Shown here piece after piece: positions 1 to 4,975 of a DNA stretch of 5,969 nucleotides; positions within the stretch are counted from its first letter, which is position 1; each line of letters opens with the position of its first letter. The position numbers and the translations under genes are program-made. The stretch comes from Hoskinsella mucinilytica. GTDB lineage: Bacteria > Bacillota_I > Bacilli_A > Erysipelotrichales > Erysipelotrichaceae. Below the pieces are notes generated by a model. That model saw nothing but the letters and a program-made list of their open reading frames with translations, was not told the origin of the DNA and searched no databases. Location: NCBI RefSeq assembly GCF_045223415.1, contig NZ_JBEQZJ010000084.1, positions 1 through 5,969 on the forward strand, in the 5' to 3' direction.

Positions 1-14
1 AAACTGTTTTTTTG

Positions 15-43
15 TTAAGAAAACTATAAAAACATGATATACT
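15..43 (+). promoter_or_regulatory. Putative extended -10 promoter of the amidase operon
   Basis: A TATACT -10 box at 38-43 is preceded by TG at 35-36, giving an extended -10. A weak -35 (TTAAGA, 15-20) sits 17 bases upstream. A start near base 50 would leave a leader of about 20 bases carrying the AGGGAG ribosome binding site at 56-61. A second box, TATAAT at 49-54, matches the consensus better but would start the transcript inside the ribosome binding site, so I prefer the upstream one. This is a motif match only. Confidence 0.42.
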
Positions 44-69
44 TAATATATAATTAGGGAGATGAGAAA

Positions 70-1677
70 ATGAGGCTTAAAAAGTTTTTTTTAGTTGCGA
101 TTCCGTTTTGTTTGATGTTTAGCATTTCAGGAAATCTTTTTGCTGAAGAAACTATAGAAACAGGACACGGTCTTGCAGATTTTTATGAAGAAGATCTTGA
201 TAAAGAAAATGGTTTTGAAAGTTTTACTCCAGATTATAATCCATATCTTCGAGAAATGTATGGGGGATATCAACGTGATGGAGACTTTAAGTTTTATGAT
301 AAGAGTGAGAAAAAAGTTTACTCTGCAACTAGGATTGAATGTCGATGGGAAAATGGAGTAACACAATACTATAAAGTTAATGGAAAATTGAAAAGAAAAG
401 AAGCCGGAGATATCGTTCGTGAAGTAGTTACTTATGATAAGCAGAATTTTAAACTAAAAGTTAATGCAATTGGTTATAAAGAACCTTTTGATGATATGCG
501 TAATGGAAGTAAAGTCGCTCCTGGGACATATAAAACAACAAGAAACAGTGGAGATTATATAGAACTTGAGTTGTCAAATGGAAGTAAAGTGTGGGTTAAT
601 CCACAATACAATCCTGATTTTACAACAAAAAATAGTGGAGAATTCGAAAATTCTATAGAGTACTTAAGTGTAGATAATATAAATGGTGTTCAAATTAAAA
701 AAAGCATAATGCCTATCAAGGACTATGCAAGAACAGGAATTAAAATGAAACCACAATATGTAACAATTCATAATACAGGTAATTCCGAAAGAGGCGCAAA
801 TGCACAAGCACATGCAGATGGTCAAAAAGGTTATAGTTATGAAAACTCACCTAAGTCATGGCATTTTACTGTAGATAATAAAGAGATATATCAAAGTATG
901 CCGATGGATGAAGTAGGATGGCATGCTGGAGATGGATTGTTAATGGGAAATATCGCAACTATAGGTATTGAGATATGCGAAAATTCAGATGGAAATTATG
1001 CAACAGGCGAGAAAACTGCTGCATTACTTACCGCAAGAATTTTATATGAAAATGGATTATCAGCTGATGCAGTAAGAATGCATCATGATTGGTCTGGAAA
1101 AGATTGTGCATATAATATTCTTCATAATACAAAGCAATCTATGGGATGGGCAAAGTTTAAGAGCACAGTAAAAACTGAGTATGATAAAATAGTAAAAGAA
1201 AATAGTGAACCTGATATAGAAGTTAGTTCTGAAGTATCAGATGAAATTAAAGCTGTTTTAGATAAAAATAAGATACGATTTGATAAGGGATATTTATATG
1301 GTTTTGTAGAAGGTTCTAATATATCAGATTTTGGAACTGCATTATCTTCGTTGGGTGATGTAGAAATAAAAGGATCAGATGGAAAACCTATTAATAATGT
1401 TAAGGTATCAAGTGGACAGGTAGTCAGTGTAAGCATAAAAAACGAAACCAAGGTTATTGTTTATCAAATGATCGTAATACTTCGTGGAGATATAAATGGA
1501 GATGGAAAAATCAGCGCAATGGATTACGTGAAAATCAGAAATAAGCTAGATGGAAAAACATCTTTAAAGGATAGAGAAATGAAAGCAGCTGATGTAAATA
1601 ATGATGGTCGGGTAAGTGCGATTGATTATGTTAAAATCAGAAATAAATTAGATGGAAAGAGTACAATTGTTCAATAA
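70..1677 (+). CDS. Secreted N-acetylmuramoyl-L-alanine amidase (Amidase_2 family) with C-terminal dockerin
   Basis: 535-residue exported peptidoglycan hydrolase, expected to cut the amide bond between N-acetylmuramic acid and L-alanine of the stem peptide. Residues 1-25 are a signal peptide with likely cleavage after LFA. Residues 26-220 are unrecognised; about 147-180 faintly resembles a bacterial SH3 strand pattern ending in VWVNP. The Amidase_2/PGRP-like domain spans about 222-350. Zinc ligands by family analogy are His234 (TIHNT), His338 and Cys346 (HHDWSGKDC), with Lys344 matching the catalytic Lys of T7 lysozyme; WHAG (284-287) and Glu301 are also conserved in type. Residues about 400-472 look like the small beta domain that often precedes dockerins, and 474-535 are the dockerin. 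The start is set by AGGGAG at 56-61, 8 bases upstream. It is the first gene of an operon, 12 bases before the next. Family and domains are clear; the physiological role (remodelling, lysis of competitors or host interaction) is not. Confidence 0.93.
   Translation: MRLKKFFLVAIPFCLMFSISGNLFAEETIETGHGLADFYEEDLDKENGFESFTPDYNPYLREMYGGYQRDGDFKFYDKSEKKVYSATRIECRWENGVTQYYKVNGKLKRKEAGDIVREVVTYDKQNFKLKVNAIGYKEPFDDMRNGSKVAPGTYKTTRNSGDYIELELSNGSKVWVNPQYNPDFTTKNSGEFENSIEYLSVDNINGVQIKKSIMPIKDYARTGIKMKPQYVTIHNTGNSERGANAQAHADGQKGYSYENSPKSWHFTVDNKEIYQSMPMDEVGWHAGDGLLMGNIATIGIEICENSDGNYATGEKTAALLTARILYENGLSADAVRMHHDWSGKDCAYNILHNTKQSMGWAKFKSTVKTEYDKIVKENSEPDIEVSSEVSDEIKAVLDKNKIRFDKGYLYGFVEGSNISDFGTALSSLGDVEIKGSDGKPINNVKVSSGQVVSVSIKNETKVIVYQMIVILRGDINGDGKISAMDYVKIRNKLDGKTSLKDREMKAADVNNDGRVSAIDYVKIRNKLDGKSTIVQ
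1486..1659 (+). repeat. Duplicated dockerin calcium-binding repeat at the C-terminus of the amidase
   Basis: Two copies of the dockerin loop-helix unit are encoded, at residues 474-496 and 508-530. Predicted calcium ligands are Asp474, Asn476, Asp478, Ser482, Asp485 and Asp508, Asn510, Asp512, Ser516, Asp519. A 12-residue helix segment starting at Asp485 and again at Asp519 is identical in both (DYVKIRNKLDGK), and its DNA (1522-1557 and 1624-1659) differs at only a few bases. The positions usually implicated in cohesin recognition, 10 and 11 of each repeat, are Ala-Met and Ala-Ile. Such symmetry is what allows dual-mode cohesin binding in known type I dockerins. Confidence 0.9.
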
Positions 1678-1689
1678 GAGGGAGAAATT

Positions 1690-3126
1690 ATGAGAAGAAT
1701 TAGAAAAATTGTAAATGGTATCATTGTTTTGGTGTTGTGTATATCAATGTTTCAATGGAATTATATTAATGCTGGAGGAATTAGTGTATCAGTTTCACCT
1801 AGTTCAGTAGAAGTAGGACAACAGTTCACTATCTCGGTATCAGCAAGTGGCGTTTTTGTTGAGGGTTTAACAGTTAATTGCTCAGGTTGTACATTATTAT
1901 CTAATATCAATCCAACGATTGATACAGGAGAGACTAAAACGGCAACAGCTAGATTAGACTCGGCTAGTGGTGCTTCAGTTACCGTATCAGGGACTGCAGC
2001 GTCTTATGATGTTGATGCAAATGAGGAATTTGCTGTATCAGGTACTGCATACGTTTCAGCCAAAGCAAAGCCAAGTACAACTACGCCTAATACAAATAAT
2101 AATGGATCATCAAGTTCTGTTCAAAACTCTACACCAAATGTAAATACAAATCAAAATATAAATTCAAATAATGAGGAGGAACAGAAAGAAGATAAAAGGT
2201 CTAAGAATAATGATTTAGGGTCTTTGTCTATCAATCAAGGAGAATTATCTCCAAAATTTTCATCAGATACAACTTCATATAAAGTTGATTTGCCTGCGGA
2301 TATTGAAAAAATCACATTGAATGCAAAAGCTAAAGATGATAAAGCAAGTGTTTCAGGTGATGGAGAGAAAACACTTAAAGCGGGTAAAAATGAATTTACA
2401 ATTACTGTAACTGCAGAAAATGGGTCAACAAAAAAATATAAAATAGAAATATATGTAGATGAAAAACCTTTAGTATATACGATGTTTAATGATACTAAAT
2501 TAGGCGTTGTGCGTAATATTGAAGGTTTAAATGTGCCTAAGGGATTCACTGAAACAAAAGTCAAGATTGAGGATAAGGAAGTTGTTGCATGGACTAATGA
2601 AAAGATCAATAAGACAATTGTATACCTAAGTGATGAAGAAAATAACAAGTCTTTTTATCTGTATGAGGATGGAAATATCATATCATCATTTGTGTATCGT
2701 AAAATGTTAGGGAAAGAGTTATATGTAATTGATGTGCCAACAGATAAACAAAGCATAAAGGGCATGAAATATCAAAAAGTCACAATAGATGAAACAGAAT
2801 TAAATGGGTGGGTATTCGAAGATAAAAATTTCGAAAACTATATTGTGATCTATGTGATGAATATAAATGGTAATATGGAATATTATCAATATGAAAAAAC
2901 ACAAAATACATTGCAGTTATATTCTGGTGCTGCTGCTATTTCACAACAAAATTATGAAGAACAGATAAAAAAATTGGATGATTATAAATTTCTTAATACG
3001 ATAATGATTTGTAGTGTGATCGGTTTATTGGTATTACTTGTAGGGATGACAAGTTATATTATCTACTCAAAGAAAAAAAGATATGGAACAAGACTGGTTC
3101 GTCCTATGAATGAAGATGAAGAGTAA
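1690..3126 (+). CDS. Membrane-anchored exoprotein with Ig-like and cadherin-like beta-sandwich domains
   Basis: 478 residues. Residues 1-28 form a signal peptide (basic RRIRK start, hydrophobic core, INA cleavage). Residues 30-127 look like an Ig-like beta domain opening with a VSPSSVEVGQQF-type strand pair and holding a CSGC pair (Cys64, Cys67). Residues 128-173 are a low-complexity Asn/Ser/Thr/Pro then Lys/Glu linker. Residues about 174-256 match the cadherin-like beta-sandwich domain (PF12733 type: LGSLSINQGELSPKF start, TSYKV strand, GSTKKYKIEI end). Residues 257-430 are unrecognised and apparently internally duplicated. A membrane helix spans about 438-459, followed by KKKR and a short acidic cytosolic tail, so most of the protein should be outside the cell. 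GAGGGAG at 1678-1684 sets the start. It shares an operon with the dockerin amidase, 12 bases upstream. There is no sortase motif. It may be a surface partner or scaffold for that enzyme, but its function is unknown. Confidence 0.88.
   Translation: MRRIRKIVNGIIVLVLCISMFQWNYINAGGISVSVSPSSVEVGQQFTISVSASGVFVEGLTVNCSGCTLLSNINPTIDTGETKTATARLDSASGASVTVSGTAASYDVDANEEFAVSGTAYVSAKAKPSTTTPNTNNNGSSSSVQNSTPNVNTNQNINSNNEEEQKEDKRSKNNDLGSLSINQGELSPKFSSDTTSYKVDLPADIEKITLNAKAKDDKASVSGDGEKTLKAGKNEFTITVTAENGSTKKYKIEIYVDEKPLVYTMFNDTKLGVVRNIEGLNVPKGFTETKVKIEDKEVVAWTNEKINKTIVYLSDEENNKSFYLYEDGNIISSFVYRKMLGKELYVIDVPTDKQSIKGMKYQKVTIDETELNGWVFEDKNFENYIVIYVMNINGNMEYYQYEKTQNTLQLYSGAAAISQQNYEEQIKKLDDYKFLNTIMICSVIGLLVLLVGMTSYIIYSKKKRYGTRLVRPMNEDEE
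2551..2922 (+). repeat. Divergent internal protein duplication in the exoprotein
   Basis: Residues about 288-334 and 361-411 align by eye. Both carry Lys-Val-x-Ile-acidic-x-x-Glu-hydrophobic-x-x-Trp (KVKIEDKEVVAW ending at Trp301; KVTIDETELNGW ending at Trp374). Each continues into an Asn-x-x-Ile-Val-x-Tyr-type strand (307-312, 383-388) and an aromatic FYLYE or YYQYE strand (322-326, 398-402). This suggests two copies of a small beta-rich module. The similarity is at protein level only, the DNA has diverged, and no family name comes to mind. Confidence 0.5.
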
Positions 3127-3129
3127 TTT

Positions 3130-3190
3130 AACGAAGATGAATCTATTGTAAGAGAAAGTATTTACCTTTTCATTCTTACTCTGTTTCGTT
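3130..3190. other. Imperfect hairpin between the surface operon and yaaA
   Basis: GTAAGA (3148-3153) pairs with TCTTAC (3174-3179), and GAAA (3154-3157) pairs with TTTC (3168-3171) across a two-base bulge. An outer AACGAA (3130-3135) is complementary to TTCGTT (3185-3190) across an internal loop. The downstream sequence is only modestly T-rich and has no clean T-tract, so it would be a weak terminator at best. It overlaps the yaaA promoter. It may end the surface operon, or the pairing may be chance in AT-rich DNA. Confidence 0.3.
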
Positions 3191-3195
3191 ATAAT
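3167..3195 (+). promoter_or_regulatory. Sigma-A-type promoter of yaaA
   Basis: A consensus TATAAT -10 at 3190-3195 lies exactly 17 bases downstream of a TTTTCA -35 (3167-3172, four of six matches to TTGACA). The predicted start near 3202 falls at the edge of the GAGGTG ribosome binding site, implying a very short leader of about 12 bases. Confidence 0.55.
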
Positions 3196-3213
3196 AGGAC
3201 TGAGGTGAAGTAT

Positions 3214-3969
3214 ATGTTAATCATCATATCGCCAACAAAACAAATGAAAATGAACTATGATAAAAAACCAAAACAATGCCCTATGTTCATGGATGAAAGT
3301 AAACAGATATGGAATACGCTACGTACCTTGAATGTTGATGATATCAAAAAGCTTATGAAGGTTAATGATAAACTGGCTTTAGAGAATGTTGAAAGATATC
3401 AGAATATGAAGTTTGATGAAAATGGTAGTTGCGCTTTTGATACATATCAAGGGCTTCAATTTCAATATATGGACATTGAGGATGAAAGTGAACATCAATA
3501 TATAGAAAAGCATTTACGAATTTTATCTGGTTTTTATGGGGTCTTAAGACCACAAGATAGTATTTATCCTTATCGCCTTGAAATGCAAGCGGGTTTATCG
3601 ATAAATGGATATAAGGATATCTATTATTTTTGGCAAGATAAATTGGCTAAAGCGTTGTTAAATGAATTACAAAGTCATGAACTACCGATGTTGATCAATA
3701 TGGCTAGCAAAGAGTATGAAAAGGCGGTATTACCTTATATTTCTAAACATCGATGTGTCACACTTACCTTTAAAATCAGAAAAAAAGGTGTATTGAAAGT
3801 GGAATCTACACAAGCCAAGATGGCAAGAGGTAGAATGATTCACTATTTGGCAAGTCATGCGATTGAAACATTAGAAGGGATCAAAGGCTTTGATGAAGAT
3901 GGGTATCAGTATGATCCAAACTTAAGTACAGATCATGAGTATGTATTCGTGAAGGAGGGGCAAGCATGA
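3214..3969 (+). CDS. yaaA: Peroxide stress protein YaaA (DUF328/UPF0246 family)
   Basis: 251 residues, close to the roughly 258 of the E. coli protein. In E. coli YaaA is OxyR-induced, limits free intracellular iron during hydrogen peroxide stress and binds DNA; its exact biochemistry is unsettled. Family signatures are the N-terminal LIIISPTK, the SGFYGVLRP block at residues 105-113 followed by YPYRLEMQ, the MASKEY block at 163-168, and AKMARG at 201-206. I place the start at ATG 3214 rather than GTG 3205. Known members begin MLILISP, and the GTG lies inside the GAGGTGAAG ribosome binding site (3203-3211), leaving 5 bases to the ATG. The stop codon overlaps the start of the DUF523 gene (ATGA), so the two are translationally coupled. 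It appears complete. The cytoplasmic stress role is taken from the family, not from this sequence. Confidence 0.92.
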   Translation: MLIIISPTKQMKMNYDKKPKQCPMFMDESKQIWNTLRTLNVDDIKKLMKVNDKLALENVERYQNMKFDENGSCAFDTYQGLQFQYMDIEDESEHQYIEKHLRILSGFYGVLRPQDSIYPYRLEMQAGLSINGYKDIYYFWQDKLAKALLNELQSHELPMLINMASKEYEKAVLPYISKHRCVTLTFKIRKKGVLKVESTQAKMARGRMIHYLASHAIETLEGIKGFDEDGYQYDPNLSTDHEYVFVKEGQA

Positions 3970-4397
3970 GATATGCAATCAGTAGTTGTTTGATGGGGGT
4001 CAATTGTAAATATAACGGTGGAAATAATTTAAATTCTAAATTGAAAGAGTTTATGAGGGATAAAGAATATGTATTAATATGTCCTGAGGTGTTAGGAGGA
4101 TTGTCGACACCAAGAGCTTGTTGTGAAATCGTGAATGGAAAAGTGATGAATACCAATCATGAAGATGTGACAGAACCATTTGAACATGGCGCTCAGATTG
4201 CTTATCAACAGATTTTAGATTTTCAAGCTGATATCGTTATTACACAATCACGTTCCCCTAGCTGTGGAAACGGTATCATTTATGATGGTAGCTTTTCAGG
4301 TCATTTGATCGAAGGTAATGGGAAATTTGTACAATACTTATTGGAAAAGGAAATTCCTGTGATAGACGTTGAACGTTTTTTAACAAATATTTCTTAA
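3966..4397 (+). CDS. DUF523 family protein, likely [4Fe-4S] thiouracil-desulfurase-like (TudS-like)
   Basis: 143 residues, about the normal length for a stand-alone DUF523 domain. Three family blocks are present: SSCLMGVNCKYNGG (6-19), CPEVLGGLSTPR (39-50) and SRSPSCGNGIIYDGSFSG (95-112). Cys8, Cys39 and Cys100 sit in these blocks and probably bind an oxygen-sensitive [4Fe-4S] cluster, as in the characterised DUF523 member TudS, which removes sulfur from thiouracil. Cys14, Cys52 and Cys53 are extra. Whether this copy acts on free thiouracil or another thio-substrate cannot be told. A strong AAGGAGGGG ribosome binding site (3952-3960) lies within the end of yaaA, 5 bases before the ATG, and the start overlaps the yaaA stop by 4 bases. 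Pairing an iron-stress protein with an Fe-S protein makes functional sense but is inference. No convincing terminator follows. Confidence 0.88.
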   Translation: MRYAISSCLMGVNCKYNGGNNLNSKLKEFMRDKEYVLICPEVLGGLSTPRACCEIVNGKVMNTNHEDVTEPFEHGAQIAYQQILDFQADIVITQSRSPSCGNGIIYDGSFSGHLIEGNGKFVQYLLEKEIPVIDVERFLTNIS

Positions 4398-4404
4398 AAA
4401 CTTT

Positions 4405-4419
4405 ATGAAAGCGCTGATA
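4405..4419 (+). promoter_or_regulatory. Candidate cre (CcpA-binding) site upstream of ptsH
   Basis: ATGAAAGCGCTGATA matches the Bacillus-type consensus WTGAAARCGYTTWNN with a single mismatch (G for T at position 12). It lies 7 bases after the DUF523 stop and about 45 bases upstream of the ptsH -35, centred roughly 87 bases before the predicted start. An upstream position is more typical of CcpA activation sites than of roadblock repression. No binding evidence is available. Confidence 0.5.
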
Positions 4420-4463
4420 AACTCAAAAATAAGATAAAAACTTGAAAAAAAGCAATTTCGGCA

Positions 4464-4492
4464 TTGTAAGTGGTATCAAAATGGGTTAAAAT
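4464..4492 (+). promoter_or_regulatory. Sigma-A-type promoter of ptsH
   Basis: TTGTAA (4464-4469, four of six) and TAAAAT (4487-4492, five of six) are separated by 17 bases. The predicted start is near 4499, giving a leader of about 32 bases with AGGAGG at 4517-4522, 8 bases before the ATG. No other promoter candidate in the 133-base gap is as good. Confidence 0.6.
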
Positions 4493-4530
4493 AGAGAGTG
4501 TAAAAAAGTTGTTTATAGGAGGAATATAAA

Positions 4531-4797
4531 ATGAAACAAATCACTGTATCAGTCATTGACCCAGTTGGATTACACGCACGTCCAGCAACTGTTGCTGTTA
4601 ACGCTGCAAGCAAATTCAAATGTGAGGTTAACGTATCTTTCAAAGGCCGTGAAGTAAACATGAAATCAATCATGGGTGTAATGTCTTTAGGAATCCCTAC
4701 ACAGTCAGAAATTACAATTTCTTGTAATGGGGATGATGAAGAAGCTGCTATCGCTGCTATCGAAGAAGTATTACGTGCACAAAAAATCATCGGTTAA
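4531..4797 (+). CDS. ptsH: Phosphocarrier protein HPr
   Basis: 88 residues, the normal HPr length. HPr is the cytoplasmic phosphocarrier of the sugar phosphotransferase system, taking phosphate from PEP via enzyme I onto His15 and passing it to sugar-specific EIIA domains. The active site is GLHARPA (13-19) with His15. The regulatory site is KSIMGV (45-50) with Ser46, the residue phosphorylated by HPr kinase in Firmicutes to make the CcpA corepressor, so both functions are intact. It has its own promoter, a consensus AGGAGG ribosome binding site and an intrinsic terminator, so it seems monocistronic. ptsI, its usual operon partner in Bacillus and lactobacilli, is not adjacent. Codons shift toward AAC, TTC, CGT and GTA relative to the surface genes, consistent with high expression. 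Confidence 0.97.
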   Translation: MKQITVSVIDPVGLHARPATVAVNAASKFKCEVNVSFKGREVNMKSIMGVMSLGIPTQSEITISCNGDDEEAAIAAIEEVLRAQKIIG

Positions 4798-4811
4798 TTA
4801 AAAGAAATGGG

Positions 4812-4843
4812 AAAAAGAGATGGAGAAAGTCCATCTTTTTTTT
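4812..4843 (+). terminator. Intrinsic terminator of ptsH
   Basis: A perfect 7-bp stem, AGATGGA (4818-4824) with TCCATCT (4830-4836), has a 5-base loop GAAAG and runs into a tract of eight T (4836-4843). The A-run at 4812-4816 can pair with the T-tract, so the element may also work weakly on the opposite strand. It starts about 20 bases after the ptsH stop and separates ptsH from pta. Confidence 0.9.
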
Positions 4844-4881
4844 GGAAAATGATAGTTTTGTATACTCATAAATGGAAAAGA

Positions 4882-4907
4882 TTGTGAAATTATTCATTTG
4901 TGAATAA
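4882..4907 (+). promoter_or_regulatory. Dyad/direct-repeat operator candidate upstream of pta (Rex-like or CRP/FNR-like)
   Basis: TTGTGAA occurs twice, at 4882-4888 and 4898-4904. The first copy with ATTA and TTCA (to 4896) matches 15 of 18 positions of the Gram-positive Rex box TTGTGAAWWWWTTCACAA, the three distal bases failing. The region also holds a perfect inverted repeat, TTATTCA (4890-4896) and TGAATAA (4901-4907), around TTTG. It lies just upstream of the pta promoter. A CRP/FNR-family site (TGTGA-N6-TCA) is an equal alternative. Confidence 0.4.
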
Positions 4908-4911
4908 ATCC

Positions 4912-4940
4912 TTTTTTTTAGCTTATGATTGGTATATAAT
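4912..4940 (+). promoter_or_regulatory. Putative promoter of pta
   Basis: A consensus TATAAT -10 lies at 4935-4940. At 17-base spacing the -35 is only a T-run (4912-4917), so the promoter may need an activator or rely on its AT-rich upstream DNA. The predicted start near 4947 gives a leader of about 29 bases with a GTGAGGA ribosome binding site at 4960-4966, 9 bases before the ATG. Confidence 0.55.
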
Positions 4941-4975
4941 AAACTATGGTATTAGGAAAGTGAGGACATATTCAT

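Noticed and set aside
49..54. Consensus TATAAT as the -10 box of the amidase gene
   Set aside because: Transcription would begin around base 61, inside the AGGGAG ribosome binding site; the extended -10 at 35-43 fits better. Not fully excluded.
127..1451. Minus-strand open frames inside the amidase gene, and similar ones opposite the exoprotein, yaaA, DUF523 and ptsH genes
   Set aside because: They lie opposite well-supported coding genes, have no ribosome binding sites or recognisable domains, and are expected by chance.
1783..2070. Cohesin domain in the exoprotein as direct dockerin receptor
   Set aside because: The region of about 100 residues is shorter than a cohesin (about 140) and lacks motifs I can recognise; it reads better as Ig-like. 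A remote cohesin-like fold is still possible, so it is raised only as a test.
2094..2180. Asn/Ser/Thr-rich stretch as a DNA microsatellite or phase-variable repeat
   Set aside because: The codons are mixed and there is no regular repeating unit or homopolymer, so it is an ordinary low-complexity protein linker.
3001..3126. Sortase anchor at the C-terminus of the exoprotein
   Set aside because: A hydrophobic helix and basic residues are present, but there is no LPxTG-like motif before them and an 18-residue tail follows, so a plain membrane anchor is more likely.
3189..3203. PerR box before yaaA (TTATAAT half)
   Set aside because: Only the left half of TTATAATNATTATAA is present and coincides with the -10 box; the right half does not match.
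3205..3213. GTG at 3205 as the yaaA start (three extra residues, MKY)
   Set aside because: The GTG lies within the ribosome binding site, and family members begin at the MLIIISP-type sequence encoded from ATG 3214.
4398..4463. Terminator after the DUF523 gene
   Set aside because: The region is A-rich with only short complementary pieces such as AGCGCT and CAAT/ATTG, and no stem followed by a T-tract.
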